A stretch of DNA of 64,000 bases. It comes from JASGCK01 sp031538565. Its GTDB lineage: Bacteria; Pseudomonadota; Gammaproteobacteria; Burkholderiales; Burkholderiaceae_C. Numbering within the stretch: position 1 is the first letter of the stretch; each line of letters starts with the position of its first letter. The DNA is taken from NCBI GenBank assembly GCA_031538565.1, contig JAVKLS010000062.1, positions 1 to 64,000 on the forward strand, written 5' to 3'. The notes beneath the pieces were generated by a model. That model saw only the letters and a program-made list of their open reading frames with translations. It did not search any database and had not been told where the DNA came from. The position numbers and the translations under genes were made by a program. Below are positions 8,988 to 17,865 of this stretch, piece after piece.

Positions 8988-9259
8988 ATGCCCCTCATCA
9001 GCACGTTTTATGGTTTGATTATTCGTTTGTATTTTTACGACAACGAGAAGCACCACCTGCCGCATCTGCATGTTGAGTATACGCGGGTGAAGAATCTAGC
9101 TTTGATATTCAAACGGGTGACCTGCTGTTGGGTAAGTTACCTGTTGCCAAGCAGCGCTTGATCATGGCTTGGATTGAGCTTCATCGGGAGGAACTCATGG
9201 CAAATTGGAAATTGGTAGTCGTTGGCGATAAGCCTGAACGCATTGCTCCATTGAAATAA
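8988..9259 (+). pseudogene. DUF4160 protein, frameshifted
   Basis: The frame from the ATG at 8988 encodes a typical DUF4160 start (MPLISTFYGLIIRLYFYDNE, then HHLPHLHVEY). Near 9080-9083 the homology moves to another frame, continuing FDIQTGDLLLGKLP, then QRLIMAWIELHREELMANWK, to a stop at 9257-9259. The total length, 272 bases, is not a multiple of three. Two extra bases or one missing base would explain this. DUF4160 is commonly paired with DUF2442, as here, and the function of the pair is not established. The gene starts 2 bases after gyrA stops. Confidence 0.75.
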
Positions 9260-9263
9260 AGCG

Positions 9264-9503
9264 ATGGAAGCACCCCGCATAAGCTCTGTCACCCCCTTGC
9301 TTGATTACCGCTTGCAAGTCGATTTTGCAAATGGGGAACACCGTTTGTTTGATTGCAAACCGTATCTTGATCGAGGCGTTTTTCAAGAACTAAAAAATCC
9401 GATTGCTTTTGCACAAGTTAAAGCACATCAGCACTTTATTGAGTGGCCTAATGAAATTGATTTGAGTGCGGATACCCTTTATTTGCGAGGCATCTCTTCG
9501 TGA
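9264..9503 (+). CDS. DUF2442 protein
   Basis: This small protein of 79 residues has the DUF2442 pattern: VTPLLDYRLQVDFANGEHRLFD in the N-terminal half, then YLDRGVFQELKNP and a Trp-Pro-containing end (IEWPNEIDLSADTLYLRG). It follows the broken DUF4160 by 4 bases and its TGA overlaps the GTG start of pheA, so it may affect pheA translation by coupling. The pair is often considered a toxin-antitoxin-like or regulatory module, but I know of no firm function. It remains intact although its partner is broken. Confidence 0.8.
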   Translation: MEAPRISSVTPLLDYRLQVDFANGEHRLFDCKPYLDRGVFQELKNPIAFAQVKAHQHFIEWPNEIDLSADTLYLRGISS

Positions 9504-10579
9504 AATCCCTCCCCCAGCTCCGCACAGAAATCGACGCCGTTGATCGGCAACTGCTCGCGCTTCTCAACCAGCGCGCAGCTTTGGCGCACGAAGTCGGTGA
9601 AGTTAAAAAAATAGACGGCTCGCCCGTATTCCGTCCCGACCGCGAAGCCGAGGTCATCGCAAAAATACAAGCAGCCGCCTCGCCGCTCAAACCCGAAGGC
9701 ATCGCCGCCATTTGGCGCGAAGTCATGTCGGCTTGCCGTGCGCTGGAAGAATCTCAGCGCGTTGCATTTTTGGGCCCCAAAGGTACATACAGCGAAGAGG
9801 CGGCGATTGAGTTTTTTGGCTCATCAATGGGAATGCTCCCGTGCCCGTCCATTGATGAGGTGTTTCGCGCAACCGAAGCGGGCAGCAGCGAATTTGGCGT
9901 TGTGCCCATCGAAAACTCCACCGAGGGCGTCATAGCCCGCACGATGGACTTGTTGCTTGCCTCCAAAGCGCACGTTGTGGGCAATGTCAGTTTGATGGTG
10001 CGGCACAACTTGCTGCGCCAGTCAGAGTCGATGGACGGCATTGCGGCGGTGTACGGACACCCGCAATCGCTGGCGCAATGCCAATCTTGGCTGTCTAAGC
10101 ACTTGCCCCATGCCGAGCGCCGAGCAAGCTCTAGCAATGCCGAAGGCGCAAGGCAAGCCGCACTAGACGCCACCTGCAGCGCCATTGCCAGCGCCCGCGC
10201 CGCTGCCGAATTTGGACTGCACACGGCTGCCAAAGCGATTCAAGACGAAGCACACAACCGCACACGCTTCGCAGTTATTTGCCGCCCCGAGGTGATGCCG
10301 CTACCAGCCAGAACAGGCAACGACGCGGTCAGTTTGGTTGTCTCCGTCAAAAACCAACCGGGTGCATTGCACGATTTAATTGCGCCAATGAAAAAACACG
10401 GCGTGTCTATGACGCGCTTTGAGTCGCGCCCCGCACGCTCAGTGCAGTGGGATTACAACTTTTACATCGATCTTGCAGGACATCTAAGCGACGCGCCCGT
10501 CGCCGCTGCACTAGCTGAACTACAAGCGCTTTGCGCGTTTTACAAAATACTGGGTTGCTATCCAGCAGCCAAGGCATGA
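9500..10579 (+). CDS. pheA: Bifunctional chorismate mutase/prephenate dehydratase (P-protein)
   Basis: The protein converts chorismate to prephenate and prephenate to phenylpyruvate in phenylalanine synthesis. Domains by eye: an AroQ chorismate mutase helix bundle (1-90, RTEIDAVDRQLLALLNQRA), a prephenate dehydratase domain (from VAFLGPKGTYSEEAA, with ENSTEGVIARTMDLL and the TRF motif in HNRTRFAVI), and a C-terminal ACT domain with GALH and ESRP motifs, which bind phenylalanine for feedback inhibition. It has 359 residues, the usual length. The start is GTG at 9500, overlapping the DUF2442 stop. The end overlaps tyrA by ATGA. Confidence 0.95.
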   Translation: MKSLPQLRTEIDAVDRQLLALLNQRAALAHEVGEVKKIDGSPVFRPDREAEVIAKIQAAASPLKPEGIAAIWREVMSACRALEESQRVAFLGPKGTYSEEAAIEFFGSSMGMLPCPSIDEVFRATEAGSSEFGVVPIENSTEGVIARTMDLLLASKAHVVGNVSLMVRHNLLRQSESMDGIAAVYGHPQSLAQCQSWLSKHLPHAERRASSSNAEGARQAALDATCSAIASARAAAEFGLHTAAKAIQDEAHNRTRFAVICRPEVMPLPARTGNDAVSLVVSVKNQPGALHDLIAPMKKHGVSMTRFESRPARSVQWDYNFYIDLAGHLSDAPVAAALAELQALCAFYKILGCYPAAKA

Positions 10580-11466
10580 AGCCGTTTAAACAACTTGGCC
10601 TAATCGGCTGCGGGTTGATGGGCGGCTCATTTGCGCTGGCCCTCAAGCGCGCAAAAATGGTCGAACGCGTCGTGGGCTACAGCAAGTCCTCGCGCACAGC
10701 GGAGCAAGCCAAACGCATGGGCGTTATCGACGACGCGGCTGCCTCCGTTTTACAAACCGTCCCAGGTGCGGACTTGGTACTCATTGCCGTACCCGTGGCA
10801 GCGACGGCAGACGTATTTAAAGCGATTCAGTTTGGACTGCACGCGGACGCGCTGGTGCTGGACGTGGGATCCACCAAGCAAAACGTCATTGATGTAGCGC
10901 AAAAAATCTTTGGCGCGGCGCCGCCAAACTTTGTACCCTCGCACCCTATTGCGGGCAAAGAGCGTGCAGGCGTCGAAGCCGCACAAGCCGATCTCTACGC
11001 GGGCAAGCGCGTTATTTTGACGCCAACCGAGCACACCCACGCCAGCGCGATCGCCCTTGCAACCGAAGTCTGGCAAGGCATTGGTATGCAGGTCTCCACC
11101 ATGAGCGCCGAATGCCACGACCAAGTGCTGGCTGCCGTGAGCCACCTGCCGCACTTGACCGCCTTTTCCTATATGCACAGCATTGCAGAACAAAGCAACG
11201 CTGCGCAACTGCTGGCAATGGCAGGGCCTGGCTTCAAAGATTTCACTCGCATCGCTGCCAGTTCTCCAGACGTGTGGGTCGATATTTTGCTGGCCAATCG
11301 GGAAGAAGTTTTGCAACAATCCCGCCATATGCTGACAAGCCTTGCGCGTTTTGAAGATGCCATGCGCAGCAACAACACAGACGCGCTGCGCCAATTAATA
11401 ACAAGCGCAAGCAAGGTGCGCGGCAGCTGGACGCTTAATCAAACCGAATTGGCCAGCGATGTTTGA
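10576..11466 (+). CDS. tyrA: Prephenate dehydrogenase
   Basis: TyrA oxidatively decarboxylates prephenate to 4-hydroxyphenylpyruvate for tyrosine synthesis. The NAD(P)-binding motif LIGCGLMGGSFALALK lies near the start; HPIAGKERAGVEAA and SHLPHLTAFSYM are conserved substrate-site segments. I choose the ATG at 10576, which overlaps the pheA stop (ATGA), giving 296 residues; the open frame extends 15 codons further into pheA. There is no ACT domain. It overlaps the next gene by 8 bases. Confidence 0.93.
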   Translation: MKPFKQLGLIGCGLMGGSFALALKRAKMVERVVGYSKSSRTAEQAKRMGVIDDAAASVLQTVPGADLVLIAVPVAATADVFKAIQFGLHADALVLDVGSTKQNVIDVAQKIFGAAPPNFVPSHPIAGKERAGVEAAQADLYAGKRVILTPTEHTHASAIALATEVWQGIGMQVSTMSAECHDQVLAAVSHLPHLTAFSYMHSIAEQSNAAQLLAMAGPGFKDFTRIAASSPDVWVDILLANREEVLQQSRHMLTSLARFEDAMRSNNTDALRQLITSASKVRGSWTLNQTELASDV

Positions 11467-13438
11467 GACCGCATTTTTAGACCTCCCACCACTGGACAGC
11501 GTTGCTGGCTCGGTGCGGCTGCCTGGCTCCAAAAGCATTTCCAACCGCGTTTTGCTGCTTGCAGCTTTATGCGAAATGGGCGGCGACGCCCCGCCCGTTC
11601 TCCACGACGTGCTGGACTCGGACGACACGCGCGTGATGATTGCAGCGTTGACCGCACTCAAAGAAAAAACCAGCACCACCAAAAAACTTTTCTTAGGCAA
11701 CGCAGGCACAGCCATGCGCCCCCTCACCGCTGTCCTTGCGCTGCGGGGCGGGCAAACGGGTGGCTACGAGCTGTCTGGCGTGCCACGTATGCACGAGCGC
11801 CCCATTGGCGATTTAGTTGATGCGCTCAGGCTATTGGGCTGCGACATCCAATACCTAGGCAAGCAAGGCTTTCCGCCACTCAAAATTGGCGCGCCCAAGC
11901 TCAAACTTAATGCGCCCATCCAAGTGCGCGGCGATGTATCCAGTCAATTTTTAACGGCGCTGCTACTGGCACTCCCTCTCGTTGCGCGCCACGACATCCA
12001 CATCGATGTCGTAGGCGAATTAATTTCCAAACCCTACATCGACATCACCATCCAACTGCTGGCGCGTTTTGGCGTCACCGTTGGCCAAGAAGGCTGGCAG
12101 CGCTTTACCATTCCTGCGGGCTCGCAATACAAAGCCCCCAAAGAAATCTATGTCGAGGCCGATGCGTCATCTGCCAGCTACTTTATTGCGCTTGGCGGTT
12201 TGGCTGCGACCAAGGCTAAACCATTACAAATTCTTGGCGTGGGTGCAAACTCCATCCAAGGTGATATTCGCTTCATAGAAGCTGCAGCGCAGATGGGGGT
12301 ACAAATCGACGCAGCAGCCAATAGCCTGACCGTGTGGCGCGAGAGCTGGGACAGCCCCACGGGATTTTTAAAAGCCATCGACTTAGATTGCAACCACATC
12401 CCCGACGCCGCCATGACTTTGGCAGTCATGGCACTCTACGCTAGGGGCACAACGCGCCTGCGCAACATCGGGAGCTGGCGCGTCAAAGAAACTGACCGTA
12501 TTGCCGCAATAGCAACTGAGCTGCGCAAACTAGGCGCCAAGGTGCAAGAAGGCGCGGACTTTATCCGCATCACACCGCCAGCTAGCCTCGCGCATTGGCG
12601 CTTTGCCAGCATCCACACTTACGACGATCACCGCATGGCGATGTGCGCCTCTTTGGCCGCTTTCAATTCTGCCAAACTGCCCGTGCGAATTATTGACCCC
12701 AAGTGCGTCGCCAAAACTTTCCCCGATTATTTTGATGCACTGTTTTCAGTTGCCAGCACCGCAGCCGCGCACATCCCCGTACTTTGCATTGACGGCCCTA
12801 CGGCCTCGGGCAAGGGAACACTGGCAGCGCTGGTTGCTAAAGAGCTGGGCTATCACTACCTCGACTCGGGTGCGCTGTATCGTTTGGTGGGTTACGCCGC
12901 CTCGCAGGCGGGCGCTAACTTAGCTGACGAGCCAGCGGTTGCCGCCATCGCCGCACAGATGGATGTTTCGTTTGAAGGCGGCTGCGTCCACCTTGCAGGC
13001 GTCGATGTGACCGATGCCATTCGGTCAGAAGCTGCGGGGATGCAAGCATCCCAGGTATCCGCCCACCCCCTTGTTCGGCAAGCGCTCATCGACAGGCAAT
13101 TAGGCTTTCGCAAGCTCCCGGGTCTGGTGACCGATGGGCGCGATATGGGAACCGTCATTTTTCCAACTGCATCTTTGAAGGTGTTTTTGACGGCAAACGC
13201 AGCTACTCGGGCAAATCGTCGGCACAAGCAACTGGGCGCAAAAGGGATTTCTGCTAACATTGACGCTCTTCGCGCAGACCTTGAGGCACGTGACGCTAGG
13301 GATTTAACCCGAAGCACAGCGCCCCTCCTGCCTGCCAAAGACGCTTTGCAACTAGACAACTCTCATCTCACCATTGACGACTCCGTGCGTCAAGTGATGC
13401 AGTGGTGGTCTAGTCGCTTTGCACCCAGCCAGCTTTAA
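11459..13438 (+). CDS. aroA-cmk: Fused EPSP synthase / cytidylate kinase
   Basis: This is a single frame of 659 residues with two complete enzymes. Residues 1-435 are 5-enolpyruvylshikimate-3-phosphate synthase: LPGSKSISNRVLLLAAL (21-37), GNAGTAMRPLTA (80-91, the glyphosate-sensitive class I form), the KETDRI segment (about 343-348) and TYDDHRMAM. Residues 438-659 are cytidylate kinase: the P-loop GPTASGKGT (about 446-454), YLDSGALYR, VTDGRDMGTVIFP and RDLTRSTAPL. No stop or internal start signal separates them. The genes are usually separate neighbours in betaproteobacteria; named fusions of this type exist in related genera as far as I recall. The parts act in unrelated pathways (shikimate and CMP phosphorylation). 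Confidence 0.95.
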   Translation: MFETAFLDLPPLDSVAGSVRLPGSKSISNRVLLLAALCEMGGDAPPVLHDVLDSDDTRVMIAALTALKEKTSTTKKLFLGNAGTAMRPLTAVLALRGGQTGGYELSGVPRMHERPIGDLVDALRLLGCDIQYLGKQGFPPLKIGAPKLKLNAPIQVRGDVSSQFLTALLLALPLVARHDIHIDVVGELISKPYIDITIQLLARFGVTVGQEGWQRFTIPAGSQYKAPKEIYVEADASSASYFIALGGLAATKAKPLQILGVGANSIQGDIRFIEAAAQMGVQIDAAANSLTVWRESWDSPTGFLKAIDLDCNHIPDAAMTLAVMALYARGTTRLRNIGSWRVKETDRIAAIATELRKLGAKVQEGADFIRITPPASLAHWRFASIHTYDDHRMAMCASLAAFNSAKLPVRIIDPKCVAKTFPDYFDALFSVASTAAAHIPVLCIDGPTASGKGTLAALVAKELGYHYLDSGALYRLVGYAASQAGANLADEPAVAAIAAQMDVSFEGGCVHLAGVDVTDAIRSEAAGMQASQVSAHPLVRQALIDRQLGFRKLPGLVTDGRDMGTVIFPTASLKVFLTANAATRANRRHKQLGAKGISANIDALRADLEARDARDLTRSTAPLLPAKDALQLDNSHLTIDDSVRQVMQWWSSRFAPSQL

Positions 13439-13443
13439 TCGCC

Positions 13444-13475
13444 TTGACAAGCGTATTCATGGTGAATACGCATAA
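13444..13475 (+). promoter_or_regulatory. rpsA leader: perfect hairpin and possible -35
   Basis: In the 76 bases between cmk and rpsA there is a perfect nine-pair inverted repeat (13451-13459 and 13463-13471) with a three-base loop TGG. TTGACA at 13444-13449 could be a -35 element, but the -10 candidates downstream (TACGCA, CATAAG) are poor or badly spaced. Structured leaders that mediate S1 autocontrol are known in E. coli; a similar role here is inference. Confidence 0.35.
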
Positions 13476-13514
13476 GTACCGATTTCCTCCGAGCTTGGCC
13501 AAGAAAGAAAAAAT

Positions 13515-15191
13515 ATGTCTGAATCTTTTGCCGCCCTATTTGAAGAATCCCTCAAGCGCAGTGAAATGCGCACGGGTGAAGTTATCACCGCCGAGGTCGT
13601 TCGTGTTGATCACAACCACGTGGTGGTCAACGCAGGTCTCAAATCCGAATCCTTTATCGACATCAACGAATTTAAAAACGATCAAGGCATCCTCGAAGTC
13701 CAAGTCGGCGACTTCGTCTCCGTGGCCATCGACTCGCTAGAAAATGGTTTTGGTGACACCATGCTGTCACGCGACAAAGCCAAGCGTTTGGCAAGCTGGA
13801 TGAGTCTAGAGAAGGCTCTGGAGTCGGGTGAGTTTGTCACGGGTCAAACCAGCGGCAAAGTCAAAGGCGGTCTCATGGTGCTGGTCAATGGCATTCGCGC
13901 TTTCTTGCCAGGTTCACTTATCGAATCACGCCCCATCAAAGATCTATCGCCATACGAAAATAAAACCTTAGAGTTCAAAGTTATCAAGCTCGACCGCAAG
14001 CGCAACAACGTGGTGCTATCGCACCGCGCCGTGCGCGATGTGACAATGGGCGAAGAGCGTGCCAAGGCAATGGAGGGGCTGAAAGAAGGCTCTATCGTCA
14101 CGGGCATCGTTAAAAACATTACCGAATACGGCGCGTTTGTCGATTTGGGCGGCATCGACGGCTTGCTCCACATCACCGACATGGCATGGCGCCGCGTGCG
14201 TCACCCTTCTGAGGTGGTGCAGCCTGGTCAAGAAATCAGCGCCAAGATTCTCAAGTTTGACACCGAGAAAAATCGCGTCTCGCTTGGCATTAAACAAATG
14301 GGCGACGATCCTTGGATGGGCGTCAACCGCCGCTACCCACAAGGTACAAGAATGCACGGCAAAATTACCAACATCGCCGACTACGGTGCGTTTGTGGAAA
14401 TCGAACCAGGCATTGAGGGCCTTGTCCACGTCTCCGAAATGGATTGGACAAACAAAAACGTGGCTCCAAGCAAGCTCGTGGCTTTGGGCGACGAAGTGGA
14501 GGTCATGGTGCTGGAAATCGACGAAGAAAAACGCCGTATCAGCCTTGGTATGAAACAGTGCAAGGTCAATCCTTGGAACGAATTTGCAAGCAACAACAAG
14601 CGCGGCGACAAGGTGAAAGGGCCCATCAAATCCATTACCGACTTTGGCGTGTTTGTGGGCTTGGCAGCAGGCATCGACGGCTTGGTTCATTTATCTGACT
14701 TGTCGTGGACAGAAGCAGGTGAAGCCGCCGTTAAGTCGTTCAAAAAAGGGCAAGAAGTTGAAGCCATCATCTTGGCAATCGACATTGAGCGCGAGCGCAT
14801 TAGCCTTGGCATTAAGCAATTGGACGCAGACAGCTTTACCACCTTCACCTCGGTCAACGACAAAGGCTCTACCGTAACGGGCAAGGTCAAGTCAGTTGAT
14901 GCCAAAGGTGCCGAGGTTGACCTTGGCAACGATGTCATTGCTTATTTGCGCGTCTCCGAAATTAGTCAAGACCGCGTGGAAGACGCGCGCTCGGCGCTGA
15001 AAGAAGGCGACGAAGTCACGGCTGTGATTGTCAACATCGACCGCAAGTCGCGTGGCATTCAAATTTCCATCAAAGCAAAAGACAACGCAGATCAGCAAGA
15101 AGCTATGGCAACGCTGTCGCAGCAGTCGACCAAAGAAAATGCTGGCACAACCAGTCTTGGCGCACTTTTGCGCGCCAAACTAGACGCGTAA
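13515..15191 (+). CDS. rpsA: 30S ribosomal protein S1
   Basis: S1 helps bring mRNA to the 30S subunit. The 558-residue protein contains six consecutive S1 (OB-fold) repeats; clear ones begin near GSIVTGIVKNITEYGAFVDL, GTRMHGKITNIADYGAFVEI and GDKVKGPIKSITDFGVFVGL. The length fits the usual proteobacterial S1. The start codon at 13515 has only a weak purine-rich upstream sequence rather than a strong Shine-Dalgarno, as is usual for rpsA. It is followed after 27 bases by ihfB, the conserved neighbour. Confidence 0.97.
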   Translation: MSESFAALFEESLKRSEMRTGEVITAEVVRVDHNHVVVNAGLKSESFIDINEFKNDQGILEVQVGDFVSVAIDSLENGFGDTMLSRDKAKRLASWMSLEKALESGEFVTGQTSGKVKGGLMVLVNGIRAFLPGSLIESRPIKDLSPYENKTLEFKVIKLDRKRNNVVLSHRAVRDVTMGEERAKAMEGLKEGSIVTGIVKNITEYGAFVDLGGIDGLLHITDMAWRRVRHPSEVVQPGQEISAKILKFDTEKNRVSLGIKQMGDDPWMGVNRRYPQGTRMHGKITNIADYGAFVEIEPGIEGLVHVSEMDWTNKNVAPSKLVALGDEVEVMVLEIDEEKRRISLGMKQCKVNPWNEFASNNKRGDKVKGPIKSITDFGVFVGLAAGIDGLVHLSDLSWTEAGEAAVKSFKKGQEVEAIILAIDIERERISLGIKQLDADSFTTFTSVNDKGSTVTGKVKSVDAKGAEVDLGNDVIAYLRVSEISQDRVEDARSALKEGDEVTAVIVNIDRKSRGIQISIKAKDNADQQEAMATLSQQSTKENAGTTSLGALLRAKLDA

Positions 15192-15218
15192 ACCAGCGCA
15201 GCTTGAAACTACTCAACC

Positions 15219-15566
15219 ATGACCAAATCCGAGTTAGCTGAACGCTTGGTCACGCGGATGGAGCAACTCACGCTGCGCGACGCCGAACAAGCGGTCAAGA
15301 TCATTTTCGATGCGATGTCGGTCAGTTTAAGCAAGGGACATCGCATCGAAATTCGCGGCTTTGGCAGTTTTACCGTCACTCACCGCCGCTCGCGTGTCGG
15401 ACGCAATCCGCGCTCGGGCGAATCGGTGTCAGTTCCCGCTAAACGCGTGCCACATTTCAAGCCAGGGAAAATTTTGCGCACAGCCGTAGAAGCTATTGCG
15501 CCAGACCAAGCGCCAGGCTCGCCCAGCGACACAAACGCCCCTCCGCTTAAGGCATCCACCTCATGA
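15219..15566 (+). CDS. ihfB: Integration host factor subunit beta
   Basis: IhfB pairs with IhfA to bend DNA at specific sites. The protein shows the HU/IHF fold with the DNA-contacting arm GRNPRSGESVSVPAKRVPHF preceded by GFGSFTVTHRRSRV. It has 115 residues, about 20 more than E. coli IhfB; the extra C-terminal tail is Pro/Ala/Ser-rich and probably unstructured. Its stop overlaps the lapB start, so the lapA gene often found between them is missing. Confidence 0.95.
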   Translation: MTKSELAERLVTRMEQLTLRDAEQAVKIIFDAMSVSLSKGHRIEIRGFGSFTVTHRRSRVGRNPRSGESVSVPAKRVPHFKPGKILRTAVEAIAPDQAPGSPSDTNAPPLKASTS

Positions 15567-16618
15567 TGCTGGATTGGATTTGGTTGCTCATTGCAACTCC
15601 AGTCGCGTTTTCTTTAGGATGGATTTTTTCGCGTTTAGATGTGTGGCAGTGGCGACTAGAGTCGCGTCATCAGCCCCGCGCCTATTTCAAAGGACTGAAT
15701 CATCTATTAAACGGACAGCAAGACGCTGCCGTCGATAGCTTTATTGAGGCGGTACAAAACGACCCCGACACGTCCGAGCTGCATTTCACTCTCGGTAATT
15801 TATTTCGCAGACGCGGTGAATATGACCGCGCCGTACGCGTCCACGAGCACTTGCTGGCGCGCGGCGATTTATCCCCCGCCGACCGCGAGCGAGCTACATA
15901 CGCCTTGGCACAAGATTTTTCTAAAGCAGGTTTACTCGATCGCGCCGAATCGGTACTTGCCAAACTCGATACGATTCCCGCCAAACAATTGCTACTCGCC
16001 GTGTGCGAGCGCGGGCGTGACTGGACTGGTGCGGACAAGGTCGCCGAACAATTGCAAGCTCAAGGCGCTGGCAATTACGAGATGCGCCGCGCACACTACT
16101 TATGCGAACAAGGGCGTTTTGACGAAGCACTTGCGCTGTCGCCTAGCTCACCACGAGCGTACCTAGAACTTGCCCAGCACAAAATGCAAAGTGCGCCCGA
16201 GCAAGCGTTTGCCTTGCTGTGCCTTGCCCTTACGCACGCACCGCAAGCGGCTCCTTTGTTTGCCGCGCCGCTGGTGCAAAGCGCACAAACAGATGCAGAC
16301 GCGCAAACGGCCACCACTGTGCTAGAGAGTATTTATCACGAGACACAAAGTCTAGACCTGCTGGCAGCCCTCGTCAGCAAAGGCTGGAAGCCAAAGCAAG
16401 ACGCCTATACGGCGCATTTGACGCACTCCCCTTCATTAGTGGCGGCAAGCTACTTGATCACCGCGCCAGAGACCGCAGCCGCTCTTACCCGAGCCACCGA
16501 GCCTTTGCTGCGCTACCGCTGCGCGGCGTGTGGCTTTGAAGTCCGCCAATACTTTTGGCAATGTCCAGGCTGTCAAGCGTGGGATAGCTATCCATTTAAA
16601 CGCGTGGAGGAGCTTTAA
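15563..16618 (+). CDS. lapB: Lipopolysaccharide assembly protein B (TPR, rubredoxin-like)
   Basis: LapB (YciM) is an inner-membrane-anchored cytoplasmic adaptor that controls LpxC turnover by FtsH and so balances LPS synthesis. The 351-residue protein has an N-terminal membrane helix (MLDWIWLLIATPVAFSLGWI), a TPR region (from about 45, AYFKGLNHLLNGQQDAAVD), and a C-terminal rubredoxin-type zinc knuckle with paired cysteines (CAACG and CPGC). The start overlaps ihfB by four bases. Its position before heptose genes fits a role in LPS. Confidence 0.92.
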   Translation: MMLDWIWLLIATPVAFSLGWIFSRLDVWQWRLESRHQPRAYFKGLNHLLNGQQDAAVDSFIEAVQNDPDTSELHFTLGNLFRRRGEYDRAVRVHEHLLARGDLSPADRERATYALAQDFSKAGLLDRAESVLAKLDTIPAKQLLLAVCERGRDWTGADKVAEQLQAQGAGNYEMRRAHYLCEQGRFDEALALSPSSPRAYLELAQHKMQSAPEQAFALLCLALTHAPQAAPLFAAPLVQSAQTDADAQTATTVLESIYHETQSLDLLAALVSKGWKPKQDAYTAHLTHSPSLVAASYLITAPETAAALTRATEPLLRYRCAACGFEVRQYFWQCPGCQAWDSYPFKRVEEL

Positions 16619-16659
16619 AAATTTTAAGCAACCCACTCTCCACCGCGCGCGTCATCTGG

Positions 16660-17865
16660 ATGTTTTTGGCGTTTGCTTTGGCGTATTTTTTTTCTGCCGC
16701 GCTACGTACCGTTACCGCCACGATGGCGCCTGTACTCACCCACGAGTTTGGGCTGCAAGCACGTGATCTTGGGTTGCTTGCGGGTGGTTATTTTTTAGGA
16801 TTTGCCGTACTGCAAATTCCGCTAGGCACTTGGCTAGATCGCGTGGGCCCCAAGCGCATCCTTTTATTCATGTTGATATTTGCGGTGCTAGGGGCTACGG
16901 TGTTTGCATCAGCCCAAAATTTTTACACACTGCTGCTGGCACGCGTGCTGTGCGGGCTGGGTGTCAGCGTCTGCTTGATGGCGCCGCTGACCGCTTACCG
17001 CCGCTGGCTTCACCCAGAGATGCAATTGCGTGCCAATTCTTGGATGCTCATGATCGGATCTCTGGGAATGCTCACGGCAACACTGCCCGTGCAAATCGCC
17101 ATGCCTATTCTGGGTTGGCGCGGCATTTTTGCGGTCATCGCAGGACTCATCGTTTTAGCCATGTTGCTCATCACGCTATGCGTGCCTGCATGGCAAGCCA
17201 CGCACCGCGAACCGCGTGCAGCGCCAGACGAACAGAGCGCCGCGCCCGTGATTTGGCGCCATCCGAAATTTTGGCCATTTGTTCCCATTGGATTTTTTAT
17301 TTATGGTGGCATGGTTGCCATTCAAACCTTGTGGGTCGGTCCATGGATGACGCACGTTGCAGGCTACACCAGCGCAGAAGCGGCAGGCGGCTTATTTGCG
17401 ATTAATTTCGCCATGCTCGTGAACTACTCCGTGTGGGGCTGGGCCAACCCAAAGCTCGTCGCACGGGGCTGGGACGCTGTGCGCCTCATGCGCGTCGGCT
17501 TACCTTTAAGCTTGGTCGCATTACCGCTCGCAGTTTTGATGGCAACCGATACGTTTGCGCTGGGTGTCAGACTTCCCATTTGGCTAGTTTGGATTGCGTA
17601 CTTCCTCGCCACCTCCGTCGTCTCGCTAGCGCAGCCCACGGTGGGTATGGCCTTTCCTAGCCACATCGCTGGCAGAGCGCTAACCGCTTACAACTTAGTT
17701 ATTTTTATGGGCGTGTTTACCGTTCAATGGGGCATTGGACTTGGCATTGATTTGTTTGCATGGCTAGGCCTTTCCAGCGCGCACGCCTACCAAGCAACAA
17801 TGGGCATTTTTTGGCTCTCCTGCCTTGTGTCCTACGCACATTTTTGGCAGCGCACTCATAGATAA
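16660..17865 (+). CDS. Major facilitator superfamily transporter
   Basis: This is an inner-membrane transporter with about twelve segments; substrate unknown. The loop LGTWLDRVGPKRILL after the second segment matches the MFS signature between helices 2 and 3. The first ATG in frame is at 16660, but it falls inside the first helix region and has no ribosome site. In frame upstream, an ATT codon at 16621 lies 8 bases after a strong GGAGGAG (16606-16612), so translation may begin there and give 414 residues (start LSNPLSTARVIWMFL). The stop overlaps the hldA start by one base. Confidence 0.8.
   Translation: MFLAFALAYFFSAALRTVTATMAPVLTHEFGLQARDLGLLAGGYFLGFAVLQIPLGTWLDRVGPKRILLFMLIFAVLGATVFASAQNFYTLLLARVLCGLGVSVCLMAPLTAYRRWLHPEMQLRANSWMLMIGSLGMLTATLPVQIAMPILGWRGIFAVIAGLIVLAMLLITLCVPAWQATHREPRAAPDEQSAAPVIWRHPKFWPFVPIGFFIYGGMVAIQTLWVGPWMTHVAGYTSAEAAGGLFAINFAMLVNYSVWGWANPKLVARGWDAVRLMRVGLPLSLVALPLAVLMATDTFALGVRLPIWLVWIAYFLATSVVSLAQPTVGMAFPSHIAGRALTAYNLVIFMGVFTVQWGIGLGIDLFAWLGLSSAHAYQATMGIFWLSCLVSYAHFWQRTHR

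Noticed and set aside
14016..14690. 224-codon minus-strand frame
   Set aside because: Antisense to the S1 repeats of rpsA; repeats in S1 produce repeated shadow patterns.
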